Origin: Candidatus Woesearchaeota archaeon
GTDB lineage: Archaea > Nanobdellota > Nanobdellia > Woesearchaeales > GW2011-AR4
Reading direction: 5' to 3'
NCBI GenBank assembly: GCA_019323655.1
Contig: JAHWGX010000091.1
Span: 1 to 22,207, forward strand
DNA: 22,207 nt
The first letter of the stretch is position 1. Every line of letters begins with the position of its first letter. The notes under the pieces are model-generated. The model had not been told where the DNA came from. It worked only from the letters and a program-made list of their open reading frames with translations, and ran no database searches. The translations under genes were made by a program, and so were the position numbers. Positions 6,240-14,526 of this stretch are shown here, one piece after another.

Positions 6240-7304
6240 TCATTCTTTGAGCTCTAAAGAGAATTTTTTGCCCTCTCTTTTCACGTTTATCCTCTCTGCC
6301 AACGCATGGGAGATTATAGGCAGCGCAATTGTAGCGTCGCAATAGCATTGGATATACCTTCCCTGTTTGGTTTCTTTGCCCCATGACACAGCCTCGTCAA
6401 AAGTGCATCCGGACAAGCTTCCCCACTGCGGGCTGTCTGTGGTAATCTGCACAGCATATTTGTGCGGATAATAGGTTTCATCTTCAACCCCCTTTCGGCT
6501 TTGCGTGCTTCTCCTGTTTGGCACCTTCCTGTCAGGGTACAATAAATCAGCAGTTACAGCAAACAGCTGGATAAAGTCCTTTGGGACTCCTCCTCCGATA
6601 TAAACAACACCAGTGTCGTTTACCTTCTCACTTAGTCTCATAAACTCGATATAATCCTTTACCCCGTCTAGAACCAATTCAAAGCCCTTGCTTTTTGCTA
6701 TCAGGGCCGCATCGCCATAAGGGCTGTCAATAATGGCAGGGCAAAACACAGGCACATTATGCTCTGCAGCCGTAGCTACAATGCTCTTAATCTCCTTATT
6801 ATGCAGCCATTTCCCGAACAGGTATAAAAATTCCCTGGATGAATATTTGTGCTTTTGGTCCAGGGTCAGAATAAACTCTGCAATCATCTCTGTCATTTTC
6901 ATGTAGTCATCTTCCCTGCCAAACAGGTCATAATACCTGTTTAAGCCTTCCTTGAAAAATTTTTCATCATCTACTCCAGGCTTGCACTGGTAGTAGCTGA
7001 AGCCCATTGCCTCTACAATGTCCTCGGAAATATTCGCTCCTGTAGACACTAAAATATCAATATAATGGTTCTCTATCAGCCAGTTTATTATTTTCCATTG
7101 CCCTGTCGTGGATAACGAAGCGGCATACCCAAACAGTATTGTTGTGTCTTTGTCCATTATCATCGCCTCAAGAACTTCAGCGGCTTCTGCTAGGCTCCTG
7201 CCCTGAAACCCTGTCTTAGCCATTTCAGAAAGAATTTGGGAAATCTTCTTGTCCGCATCTGGGCTTATAGCTGTAACTTTTTTTTCAAAAAAATTCTCAC
7301 TCAT
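6240..7304 (-). CDS. dys: Deoxyhypusine synthase
   Basis: This 354-residue protein belongs to the deoxyhypusine synthase family, which moves the aminobutyl group of spermidine to a lysine of translation factor aIF5A with NAD as cofactor. Family hallmarks are TGFQGRSLAEAAEVLEAM near the N-terminus, the NAD-site stretch VYIGGGVPKDFIQ, TDSPQWGSLSGCTFDEAVSWGK with the catalytic lysine at K310 (equivalent to human Lys329), and the following C-x-A-T-I-A-L-P-I segment. The length is normal. The start ATG 7304 is preceded by AGGTGGT. It lies 52 bases downstream of the K+ channel gene on the same strand. Some family members act as homospermidine synthases, but K310 and the overall fit favour hypusination. 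The aIF5A gene is not in the window. Confidence 0.9.
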   Translation of the reverse strand: MSENFFEKKVTAISPDADKKISQILSEMAKTGFQGRSLAEAAEVLEAMIMDKDTTILFGYAASLSTTGQWKIINWLIENHYIDILVSTGANISEDIVEAMGFSYYQCKPGVDDEKFFKEGLNRYYDLFGREDDYMKMTEMIAEFILTLDQKHKYSSREFLYLFGKWLHNKEIKSIVATAAEHNVPVFCPAIIDSPYGDAALIAKSKGFELVLDGVKDYIEFMRLSEKVNDTGVVYIGGGVPKDFIQLFAVTADLLYPDRKVPNRRSTQSRKGVEDETYYPHKYAVQITTDSPQWGSLSGCTFDEAVSWGKETKQGRYIQCYCDATIALPIISHALAERINVKREGKKFSLELKE

Positions 7305-7356
7305 GTCGTACCACCTGAAAAAAGAAATTTTAGCTTGCTTTAATAACTTTTTGTTT

Positions 7357-8124
7357 TTATTTCTTCTTGCTTATCGTCTCCAGTTCCTCTGTTTTTTCCA
7401 TTTCCAGGAATGCATTGGCAAGCTGCTTTCCCCCTACAACCTGGGGAAGAACAACTATTTTTGCCCCGACTTTGTGCAGCCTGTCAACCGCATGCTCGTC
7501 TTCCGCTTTTGCTGCTAAATCCAGCTTCGGGTTAATGTCGGTAGCAGTCATTATAAGGTATATGTTTTCAGAGTCTTCACCCAAAGTTGCTATCAGCCCT
7601 TTTGCTTTGCTGATTCCAGCCTTTTTCAAAAACTCCGGGTCTAAGGCATCACCCTGCAAGATCGACTCTCCGCTTGAAATCAAAGCAGTGCATTTCTCAG
7701 GACTTTTTTCTATTATAACATACTTTTCCTTTTTTTCTTTTAAAGCATTGCAGACATATTTTCCAAGTTTTCCGTAACCGCAGACAATAATATGGTCCTT
7801 TTCCTTTCTCATTCTAACCAGGCCTCCTTTTATCCCTCCGAGTAATAATCTTGTTTGGCCTTCTATAACAGCACCCCATATAAATATGGCAATATAAAAC
7901 ACAAGGCCAATTCCAAAAGCTAATAGCACCATAATCAGGATTTTGCCATAGAAAGTAGTCACTTCATACTCCGCTCCTACAGTAGTGACTATCAGTATTA
8001 TTTGATACAATGAACTAAATAAATCAATGCCTTCAATTAAGCTGAAAGCATAGGAAGCTGCCGCAATAAGTATTCCAAGAAGAACAATACAGAATATCAA
8101 GTTTCTGATATTGGTATTTGCCAT
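7357..8124 (-). CDS. Two-TM K+ channel-like protein with RCK_N (TrkA-N) domain
   Basis: This 255-residue protein has a first membrane helix (about 9-29), a pore helix and filter region (38-54), a second helix (60-85), and a cytoplasmic RCK/TrkA-N Rossmann domain from about 108. The Rossmann domain has HIIVCGYGKLG (nucleotide loop GYGKLG 116-121) and the acidic end of strand two, IIEKSP. This is the MthK-like layout, in which a ligand bound by RCK gates K+ flow. No RCK_C domain follows; the protein ends soon after PQVVGGKQLAN. The filter reads TTVGAEYE (47-54) where K+ channels have TVGYGD, so ion selectivity is uncertain. GAGGTGA precedes ATG 8124. Confidence 0.85.
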   Translation of the reverse strand: MANTNIRNLIFCIVLLGILIAAASYAFSLIEGIDLFSSLYQIILIVTTVGAEYEVTTFYGKILIMVLLAFGIGLVFYIAIFIWGAVIEGQTRLLLGGIKGGLVRMRKEKDHIIVCGYGKLGKYVCNALKEKKEKYVIIEKSPEKCTALISSGESILQGDALDPEFLKKAGISKAKGLIATLGEDSENIYLIMTATDINPKLDLAAKAEDEHAVDRLHKVGAKIVVLPQVVGGKQLANAFLEMEKTEELETISKKK

Positions 8125-8224
8125 TACTCACCTCTTTTTATTGATTTGTTTCTATATTCATTATTAAATCTTTTGCTTGAAAAATATTCATATTAGTGTA
8201 AAGCAAACCTTAAAAGTATGCGCA

Positions 8225-8371
8225 AGGGGCTGTGCCTGATTTAGGGGAGGCGGGTGGGCAGAATAATAAAATGATATTAATCAAAATGGTGCGTGTTGTT
8301 AATGCAGCATCTTAGCAGAGTGTTATCATGGTAGCCCATTTTTACTTTAGTTCCGCTCTGGCGCAGCCCCT
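8225..8371. ncRNA. Candidate structured RNA in the divergent intergenic region
   Basis: This is the content of the 324-base gap between the divergent genes at 8124 and 8449. A 12-bp stem (8225-8236 with 8360-8371, one G·U) closes it. Inside are GGTGGGC/GCCCATT (8253-8259/8334-8340, two G·U), ATGATA/TATCAT (8271-8276/8324-8329) and GGTGC/GCATC (8288-8292/8307-8311). GC content is high at the ends against AT-rich flanks. The 12-mer GTTGTTAATGCA (8298-8309) is identical to one in the element at 6054-6173. No tRNA T-arm can be built on either strand. The class is unknown. Confidence 0.45.
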
Positions 8372-8414
8372 AAAAAATATTTGCTTAGGAAACTTACTTT
8401 ACAATTAGTAAAGC

Positions 8415-8421
8415 TTTTTAA
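8415..8421 (+). promoter_or_regulatory. TATA-like box of the PfkB-kinase group
   Basis: TTTTTAA is centred about 31 bases before ATG 8449. At normal archaeal spacing, transcription would start at about 8445, giving an almost leaderless mRNA. This supports ATG 8449 over the earlier in-frame GTG 8422, which would overlap the box. Confidence 0.4.
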
Positions 8422-8448
8422 GTGCGTTATATTTACCGGCACTGTAAG

Positions 8449-9348
8449 ATGGCAGACCCCATAATCATAGGCTCGCTTGCTTTGGATTCACTGGAAACCC
8501 CTTTTGGCAAGGTTGAAAATGCAGTCGGAGGCTCTGCCTGTTATGCCTCTATTGCAGCAAGCTTTTTTTCCAATCCAGGGATACTTTCAATTATAGGAAA
8601 AGACTTTCCAAAAAAGTATATGGAACTCCTAAGCAGTAAGGGAATAGACACCCAAGGGGTTTTATTGGGAGAAAAAACATTCAGGTGGCAGGGCTTCTAC
8701 GAGTTTGATATGAATGAGGCTAAGACTTTGAGGACAGAGCTAAACGCGTTGGAATCTTACAAGGTCGAAGTCCCGGAAAAATACAAAAAGGCAAAGTATG
8801 TTTTTCTTGCAAATATAGACCCTGAACTGCAGTTGGCAGTAATTGATGCAATGGATAAGCCGGATTTAATCGTCATGGACACAATGAATTTTTGGATTGA
8901 GCATAAAAAAACCCAGCTTATGAAAGCAATAAAAAAAGCAGATGTTCTTGTTTTGAACGATGCTGAGGCAAGGCAGATTTTCAACACGCCTAACTTAGTA
9001 AAAGCCGCAAGTGCAGCCTTGAAGCTGGACACCAAAGCAGTTATTATAAAAAAAGGGGAGCATGGCGCATTATTATTCACAGACAGCAGGCATTTCAATG
9101 CGCCGGGATACCCCCTGGAAAACATAAAGGATCCTACAGGGTGCGGCGATTGTTTTGGAGGGGCATTTACAGGCTACATGGCCAAGACAAGGGAATTAAG
9201 CGATGCCAATATGAGAAAAGCGGTTATATACGGCAGCATAATAGCTTCCTATAATGCAGAGGGATTCTCAATAGAAAGATTGCAGAGCATTAATCATGGC
9301 GATATAGAAAAAAGGTATAATGAATTTAAGTCAATAAGGGAATTTTAG
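8449..9348 (+). CDS. PfkB/ribokinase-family carbohydrate kinase
   Basis: A 299-residue kinase of the PfkB family, which phosphorylates sugars or nucleosides with ATP. The N-terminus reads IIIGSLALDSLETPFG, followed by the substrate-binding Gly region VGGSACYASIAAS. Near the C-terminus is the ATP/anion-hole motif DPTGCGDCFGGAF, with catalytic base D234; the usual GAGD is GCGD here. The start is ATG 8449; GTG 8422 would add nine residues not typical of the family. The next gene begins 7 bases downstream, so they form an operon. The substrate is not clear. Archaeal members include nucleoside and ribose-1-phosphate kinases, which would fit the AMP phosphorylase seen at 2229, but the two genes are not adjacent, so this is only a guess. 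Confidence 0.85.
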   Translation: MADPIIIGSLALDSLETPFGKVENAVGGSACYASIAASFFSNPGILSIIGKDFPKKYMELLSSKGIDTQGVLLGEKTFRWQGFYEFDMNEAKTLRTELNALESYKVEVPEKYKKAKYVFLANIDPELQLAVIDAMDKPDLIVMDTMNFWIEHKKTQLMKAIKKADVLVLNDAEARQIFNTPNLVKAASAALKLDTKAVIIKKGEHGALLFTDSRHFNAPGYPLENIKDPTGCGDCFGGAFTGYMAKTRELSDANMRKAVIYGSIIASYNAEGFSIERLQSINHGDIEKRYNEFKSIREF

Positions 9349-9355
9349 CCAAAAA

Positions 9356-10318
9356 ATGCGCCTTATCTACAACAAAATATTTCTTAAGCACAAAAAAAGC
9401 AAGCACCCTGAGACTCCAGAAAGGCTGCGGTATTTTGACAGGCATCTGAAAGAGACTAAGCTGGAAAACGGGGAAAAATATCTTGAGTTAGTTTATAACA
9501 AAGATTACATCAAAAACGTAAAAGAGCATTCTGAAAAAGAAGCTTATCTTGATGAGGATACATACACAAACAAATACAGCTATGAGTCGGCATGCTGTGC
9601 TGTTGCCGCTGCAATACTCGCAGCAAAAGAAAATAATTTTGCATTGGTAAGGCCTCCGGGCCATCATGCAACTGCAAAAAAGGCTATGGGTTTTTGCCTT
9701 TTCAACAATATCGCAATTGCTGCCAAAAATTTAGCAAATCAGGGAAAAAGGGTTTTTATTGTGGATTTTGATTCCCACAGCGGAAATGGCTCCCAGGAAA
9801 TTTTTTATAATGCCGATGAAGTGCTGTTTTTGTCCATCCACCAATTTCCGGCATATCCCGGCACAGGGTGGTTTGAAGAGATTGGGCAGGGAAAGGGCGA
9901 GGGTTTTACCATCAACGTGCCATTGCCCCCTTATGCAGCAGATGATTTGTTTTTGGAAAGTTTGAAAGCCATACTGCCTATTGCAAAAGACCAGTTTAAA
10001 CCGGATATTGTTGGAGTATCTGCAGGCTTTGACGGGCATCATTCAGATCCGCTCTTGCAGTTGAATTTAACTTCCAACGCCTATTACCAGGCAGGAAGAA
10101 TGCTCTCTGACAATTTCAACAATATTTTTGCCTGTTTGGAAGGGGGATACAATATAGAATTTCTCCATAAAAACATACTTGACTTTGTTAACGGGGTAAA
10201 CCAAAGCCCGCAGCAGTTTCCCGAGCAGGGAACAGCCTCGGATACCGATGTTAAGAATGACTTCAATTTGAGAATAGGCCTGTTAAAAGAGAAGCTTAAA
10301 AAATATTGGATTCTATAA
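9356..10318 (+). CDS. Histone deacetylase-fold amidohydrolase (AcuC/AphA family)
   Basis: A 320-residue zinc hydrolase of the arginase/deacetylase superfamily that removes acyl groups from amines (acetyl-lysine, acetylpolyamines or similar). The motifs in order are HPETPERL (17-24), RPPGHHA (99-105) with the catalytic His pair H103/H104, GFCLFNN (112-118), DFDSHSGNG (137-145), AGFDGHHSDPL (223-233) and LEGGYN (261-266). Predicted zinc ligands D139, H141 and D226 and the oxyanion Tyr Y265 are all present. The usual second His in D-x-H-H-G-N-G is Ser (S142). The N-terminal domain is short compared with eukaryotic HDACs. The gene sits 7 bases after the PfkB kinase. The substrate is unknown; acetylated polyamine or chromatin protein are both possible. 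Confidence 0.88.
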   Translation: MRLIYNKIFLKHKKSKHPETPERLRYFDRHLKETKLENGEKYLELVYNKDYIKNVKEHSEKEAYLDEDTYTNKYSYESACCAVAAAILAAKENNFALVRPPGHHATAKKAMGFCLFNNIAIAAKNLANQGKRVFIVDFDSHSGNGSQEIFYNADEVLFLSIHQFPAYPGTGWFEEIGQGKGEGFTINVPLPPYAADDLFLESLKAILPIAKDQFKPDIVGVSAGFDGHHSDPLLQLNLTSNAYYQAGRMLSDNFNNIFACLEGGYNIEFLHKNILDFVNGVNQSPQQFPEQGTASDTDVKNDFNLRIGLLKEKLKKYWIL

Positions 10319-10346
10319 TCTGTTTAGAGAGCAAATCTTGCCCAAA

Positions 10347-10991
10347 ATGTCCATCAAGCAAAACATAAAAAATCTTAGAGAAAATCTGCCTAAAAATGTA
10401 AAAATCCTCGCAGCAACAAAAAAAAGAAGTGCAGCGCAAATTAGGGAGGCTATTGGCGCCGGAATAAACATTTTTGGGGAAAATTATGTGCAGGAAGCAG
10501 AAAAAAAATATACAAAAATAAAAACAGGTAACAGCGGTATCCGCCTATACTTTATAGGGAATTTGCAAAAAAACAAAATAAACCGCGCTTTAAAGCTGTT
10601 TGACGTTATAAATATTGATTCCTACGAAACAGCTTCCGAAATAAGCAAAAGGGCCAATAAAAAAATTAAGGTAATTATTGAGGTAAACATTAGCAAAGAA
10701 CCCAGCAAACATGGCTGCAAAACCAATGAATTAACGGCTTTAATTAAAAAATTATCAAAATTAGAAAACATTGAAGTTAAAGGCTTAATGGCAATGGCGC
10801 CTTATTTTAAGGGCGCTGAAAAAACAAGGCCTTACTTCAAAAAAATGAAATTGCTCTTCAGTAAAATCTCAAGCTTAAAGCTCAAAAATATAAACATGGA
10901 TATTCTATCTTTGGGAATGTCCCACGACTATAAAATAGCAGTCCAGGAAGGCTCAAACTTAATAAGGGTTGGCTCATTGATTTTTGATTAG
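10347..10991 (+). CDS. YggS/PLPBP family pyridoxal-phosphate protein
   Basis: A 214-residue single-domain alanine-racemase-N-fold protein that binds PLP and is thought to buffer PLP and affect amino-acid homeostasis, without known catalysis. Family signatures are ILAATKKRS, with the PLP lysine most likely K25 (E. coli has VSKTK), GENYVQEA (44-51), FIGNLQKNK (69-77), HGCK (122-125), LSLGMSHDYKIAVQEG (187-202) and RVGSLIF at the end. A TTG codon at 10338 would add three residues; ATG 10347 fits the family better. It follows the deacetylase gene by 28 bases and ends 11 bases before the convergent Lrp gene. Confidence 0.9.
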   Translation: MSIKQNIKNLRENLPKNVKILAATKKRSAAQIREAIGAGINIFGENYVQEAEKKYTKIKTGNSGIRLYFIGNLQKNKINRALKLFDVINIDSYETASEISKRANKKIKVIIEVNISKEPSKHGCKTNELTALIKKLSKLENIEVKGLMAMAPYFKGAEKTRPYFKKMKLLFSKISSLKLKNINMDILSLGMSHDYKIAVQEGSNLIRVGSLIFD

Positions 10992-11002
10992 TGGCATAGA
11001 AA

Positions 11003-11431
11003 TCAGAAATCTTCTTTTATATTTGCTGTTGTTACCATTGTATATGTCTGCCTTATGCCTTTCTGCTCTTTCCTGAATTTTAATAAAAAATCGTTAAAAT
11101 CTTCAACATCCCTGAACTTCAATTTTAAAAGCAGGTCGTATTCTCCGGTAATGCCAAAAACCTCTTTAACATGCTTGTTGCTTATTATTTTTTCATTGAT
11201 ATACTGTGTTGTCCCGCCTTTTACCAGCATAAGAACAATAAAGTTTTCTTCCACAGCCTTGTTGTTCAGTTTTAAGGTGAACTTTTCAATTACTCCCTCT
11301 TTAACAAGCCTTTTAATCCTTTCATGGACCGTGCTCGGCCTTATCCCTGTCTTTTTGGAGATATCCCTAATTGCTGACCTGGAGTTATTCTTCAAAATGT
11401 TGATTATCAGGTAATCCTTCTTATTCAGCAT
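11003..11431 (-). CDS. Lrp/AsnC family transcription regulator
   Basis: A 142-residue regulator with an N-terminal helix-turn-helix (about 1-50; KKDYLIINILKNNSRSAIRD, recognition helix around RPSTVHERIKRLVKEGVIE) and a C-terminal RAM ligand/oligomer domain (about 60-140, with GITGEYDLLLKLKFRDVEDF). Such proteins form dimers or octamers and answer to amino acids or related metabolites. The gene is divergent from ahcY, and the intergenic region holds repeated TTWGTCC sites next to both promoters. This suggests autoregulation and control of ahcY. The start is ATG 11431, preceded by GGGAG. Confidence 0.9.
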   Translation of the reverse strand: MLNKKDYLIINILKNNSRSAIRDISKKTGIRPSTVHERIKRLVKEGVIEKFTLKLNNKAVEENFIVLMLVKGGTTQYINEKIISNKHVKEVFGITGEYDLLLKLKFRDVEDFNDFLLKFRKEQKGIRQTYTMVTTANIKEDF

Positions 11432-11499
11432 TTTAAGAATGCTCCCTGAGCTGAAGAATCATAAAATGTTGGGGGTGTCCCAGAGAGCATTTCAAAATT

Positions 11500-11580
11500 A
11501 GTTTGTCCAACTTATTTATATATTTTTCCATTTTAGTCCAATTTTTTTAAAAAATTCCGGACAAATTATATATAAAAAAA
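11500..11580. promoter_or_regulatory. Divergent promoters and candidate Lrp operators
   Basis: Three related sites are seen: TTTGTCC 11502-11508, TTAGTCC 11533-11539 (31 bases on), and GGACAAA 11559-11565, the reverse complement of the first. The last two form an inverted pair around an A/T tract. A TATA box for the Lrp gene (- strand ATATATAAA, 11515-11523) is followed by the first site between TATA and start. A TATA box for ahcY (TTATATATAA, 11566-11575) is directly preceded by the third site, where the BRE would sit. Confidence 0.55.
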
Positions 11581-11628
11581 GAAAAAATATATAAAAAATA
11601 ACAAACACTCTAGTAAAAGGTGATGAGC

Positions 11629-12885
11629 ATGTCAGAAGAATATTTTGTTAAGGACATTAAGCTTGCAGAGCAGGGCAAAAAAAACATAGAATGGGCGGAG
11701 ATGCAGATGAGCGCTTTGCTTGAAGTAAAAAAGCGCTTTGAGAAAGAAAAGCCCTTCGAAGGAGTAAGGATAGGAAGCTGCCTCCATATAACTAAAGAAA
11801 CTGCTGTTTTGATAAAAACACTTATTGCTGCCGGTGCAGATGTTGCAGCATGCTCATGCAACCCGTTAAGCACCCAAGATGATGTTGCAGCCGCTTTAGC
11901 CAAAGAAGGAATCAAGGTTTATGCATACAAAGGAGAGACCAAAGAGGATTACTACAGATTTCTGAACAAGGTAATAGAATTTAAGCCGCAAATAACAATT
12001 GACGACGGCTGTGACTTGGTAAGTGAAATTCATAAAAATCATAAAGAGTTAATCCCAACCATTATTGGTGGCTGTGAGGAAACAACAACCGGAGTCATAA
12101 GGCTGAGGGCAATGGAAAAAGACAGCGCGTTAAAATACCCTATGATAGCGGTTAATGATTCAAATACAAAGCACCTCATGGACAATTTAAAGGGCACCGG
12201 CCAGTCAACAATAGACGGGATATTGAGAGCAACAAATGTCCTTCTTGCAGGAAAGAACTTTGTTGTATGCGGTTATGGAGAATGCGGCAAAGGTGTGGCA
12301 AAAAGGGCAAAAGGAATGGATGCTAATGTTATTGTTGCAGAGGTTGACCCATTCAGGGCTTTACAGGCAGCGATGGACGGTTTTAGGGTCATGCCGATCG
12401 CAGAGGCATCAAAACTGGGAGATGTTTTTGTAACTGTTACCGGAAATAAGAATGTTATAGATATCAGCCACATGGAGTCAATGAAAGACGGCGCAATACT
12501 GGCAAACTCTGGGCATTTTGACGCTGAGATTAATATAAATGGGTTAAAAAAAATAGCCAAGAGCCAAAGAAAAATAAGGCCGTTTATGGACGAGTTTACA
12601 TTAGGCAACAAAAGAATATTCATACTTGGCGAGGGCAGGCTTATCAATTTGTCTGCTGCTGAAGGGCACCCCTCAACAATAATGGCAATGTCATTCATAA
12701 ACCAGTCTTTTGCCTGCGAATTTTTAGTCAAAAACCAAGGCAAATTAGAGCCAAAGGTATATGTTTTGCCGAAGGAAAAAGATGATGAGGTTGCAAGACT
12801 GCAGCTAAAGGCAATGGGAATAAAAATTGACACAATGACCGATGAGCAGAAGAAATATAGCGAGTCTTGGCAGGAAGGGACTTAA
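11629..12885 (+). CDS. ahcY: S-adenosylhomocysteine hydrolase
   Basis: A 418-residue enzyme that splits S-adenosylhomocysteine (or inosylhomocysteine in some archaea) into homocysteine and the nucleoside, using bound NAD. It keeps methylation running. Motifs are LHITKETAVLIKTL (52-65), NPLSTQDDVAAAL (78-90), DDGCDLV (125-131), EETTTGVIR (150-158), NDSNTKHLMDN with GTGQST (176-194) and the NAD-binding loop GYGECGKG (215-222). Like other archaeal members it lacks the bacterial insert and the C-terminal extension ending in YRY. AAAGGTGATG lies just before ATG 11629, so I prefer this to the upstream GTG 11620 or ATG 11623. Its stop directly abuts the stop of the convergent ATPase gene. Confidence 0.93.
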   Translation: MSEEYFVKDIKLAEQGKKNIEWAEMQMSALLEVKKRFEKEKPFEGVRIGSCLHITKETAVLIKTLIAAGADVAACSCNPLSTQDDVAAALAKEGIKVYAYKGETKEDYYRFLNKVIEFKPQITIDDGCDLVSEIHKNHKELIPTIIGGCEETTTGVIRLRAMEKDSALKYPMIAVNDSNTKHLMDNLKGTGQSTIDGILRATNVLLAGKNFVVCGYGECGKGVAKRAKGMDANVIVAEVDPFRALQAAMDGFRVMPIAEASKLGDVFVTVTGNKNVIDISHMESMKDGAILANSGHFDAEININGLKKIAKSQRKIRPFMDEFTLGNKRIFILGEGRLINLSAAEGHPSTIMAMSFINQSFACEFLVKNQGKLEPKVYVLPKEKDDEVARLQLKAMGIKIDTMTDEQKKYSESWQEGT

Positions 12886-14433
12886 TCAACCCAGTTTTTT
12901 ATTCTTCTTGACAAAACCCATCAAATATTCCGGTTGAGTATAATACTCTGCCATTACCCTGCCTACAGTGTCAACCGTATTTATATTTTGCTTGACAAGC
13001 CATTTGAGTATAGCCTCTTTTTCCTGCAAGGATTTTTTCAGCTCGTTTTTTGTAAAGCCTGTAAAAAGCTCTATTGTGCTAAGCAAGCTTTTTGACTTGT
13101 TTATTTGGTTTAGTTTTCCGGATTTTATGTCCAGTTGTATCAGAACATTTGGCTCTGTGTTAGGCAGTATTTCAGAAATCTGGAATGTCTTCCTGATGCC
13201 AGTTCTTCTGTTCCTGTACTGCACTATAATCATTGAAATTGCCGGCAGCATTGTTTTTGGTATCTCTATAGGGGGATTTGTAAGCCTTGTTATAGTCTCT
13301 CTTGCATCGTTTGCGTGCACAGTTGCATAGACAGAATGGCCGGTATGAATAGCTTCAAAAAGCACTTCCGCTTCCCTTTTTCTCCTTATCTCTCCAACCA
13401 AAATCCTGTCAGGCCTCATTCTTAACGAATTTACAAGCAAATCAAGCATTGAAATTTCCCCCTTTCCCTCTGGATTGGGCAGCCTTGTTATCATAGGAAC
13501 CCAGTGAAGGAATTTAGGAAGCTGTATTTCCCTTGTATCTTCTATGCTTATTATCCTTTGGTTAGGGGGAAAAAAATTCGCAACAACATTAAGCATAGAA
13601 GTTTTTCCGGTGGCGGTTCCTCCGGATATTAATGATGAAAGCTCATATTGGACTCCCAGCCATATTAAAGCAGCCGCGCCTGTTGATATTGTCTCGGATT
13701 TTATGAAATCCGTTATCGTCCAGGGCTTGGCAGCAAATTTCCTTAGAGTTATGGTGTTGCCCTCAACAGATATAGGCTCTAAAGTTGCATTTACCCTGTC
13801 TCCAGTTCCGAGATGCGCATCCATTAGCGGCTCAAGTATTGTTATTTGCCTTCCGACTTTTCTGCCAATCATTGAAGCATAGTGCCTTATTTGATCCTCG
13901 CTCTGCATCTTTATGCTTGTTTTTAGCCACCCGTATTTAACATGGTAGACCCAGATAGGCTCCTCCTCGCAATTTACAGCAATCTCTTCAAGATTTATAT
14001 CGTCCATGAGGATTTCAATTGAGCCCAATCCTAAGCTTTTCTGCGCCAGGTAGGACTTTAGAAAGCCGATTACCTTCTCATTTGCGTCAGGAAAATGCTT
14101 GTTAAGCAGAATTTCTATAGCCTGGGCAAATCTTTTTTCTATAACCCCTGTTTCTTTTGTGCTTAATATGTCTGCCATCCCCAGGCTTACTTGGGAAGTC
14201 AGTTCCTCCATTACTTTTTCCAGGACTATTTCAGTGTTTTTGCTTATCCCGGAAATAGAAACATCATAAACAGGGACAAATTCATTCTTTTTTTTGTATA
14301 TCTTTATGGTTATGGGTATATCCCCCGAATTAAAATTGTAAGTGGAAATAATTTTTACGCCTTCCTCTCCAATTTTCATGGCATCTAAAGGAGCCTGTTT
14401 CTTTTTAATTCCATGCCGCGCTTTTATTTTCAA
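12886..14433 (-). CDS. Type II/IV secretion (pilus/archaellum) ATPase
   Basis: A 515-residue hexameric motor ATPase of the archaeal TadA/ArlI group, which powers assembly of pilin-like filaments from the cytoplasmic membrane face. It has an N-terminal domain (about 1-240), Walker A GGTATGKTS (271-279), Asp box IEDTREIQL (297-305), Walker B DRILVGEIR (342-350) and His box HTGHSVYATVHAND (363-376). A C-terminal helical part (450-515) is longer than in many ArlI proteins. It is the last gene of the - strand locus that supplies five pilin-like proteins. No TadC/ArlJ platform gene lies beside it, which is unusual, since the two are normally neighbours. Confidence 0.9.
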   Translation of the reverse strand: MKIKARHGIKKKQAPLDAMKIGEEGVKIISTYNFNSGDIPITIKIYKKKNEFVPVYDVSISGISKNTEIVLEKVMEELTSQVSLGMADILSTKETGVIEKRFAQAIEILLNKHFPDANEKVIGFLKSYLAQKSLGLGSIEILMDDINLEEIAVNCEEEPIWVYHVKYGWLKTSIKMQSEDQIRHYASMIGRKVGRQITILEPLMDAHLGTGDRVNATLEPISVEGNTITLRKFAAKPWTITDFIKSETISTGAAALIWLGVQYELSSLISGGTATGKTSMLNVVANFFPPNQRIISIEDTREIQLPKFLHWVPMITRLPNPEGKGEISMLDLLVNSLRMRPDRILVGEIRRKREAEVLFEAIHTGHSVYATVHANDARETITRLTNPPIEIPKTMLPAISMIIVQYRNRRTGIRKTFQISEILPNTEPNVLIQLDIKSGKLNQINKSKSLLSTIELFTGFTKNELKKSLQEKEAILKWLVKQNINTVDTVGRVMAEYYTQPEYLMGFVKKNKKLG

Positions 14434-14526
14434 GATAACACCTCTTTTTTTACATGCCGGAACTTTTGTTTTAAAATAGTTTTATTTATTTCCTGAATGC
14501 AATAACCTGCAATGCTTTTAGGCTTG

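Noticed and set aside
8225..8371. Element considered as a further intron-containing tRNA
   Set aside because: The outer stem looks like an acceptor, but neither strand has a TTCRA-type T-loop with a pairing stem next to it.
10338..10346. TTG start for the YggS-type protein
   Set aside because: It adds three residues only; ATG 10347 fits the family start better.
12273..12833. 186-residue antisense ORF in ahcY
   Set aside because: The + strand protein is a clear S-adenosylhomocysteine hydrolase with all motifs across this stretch.
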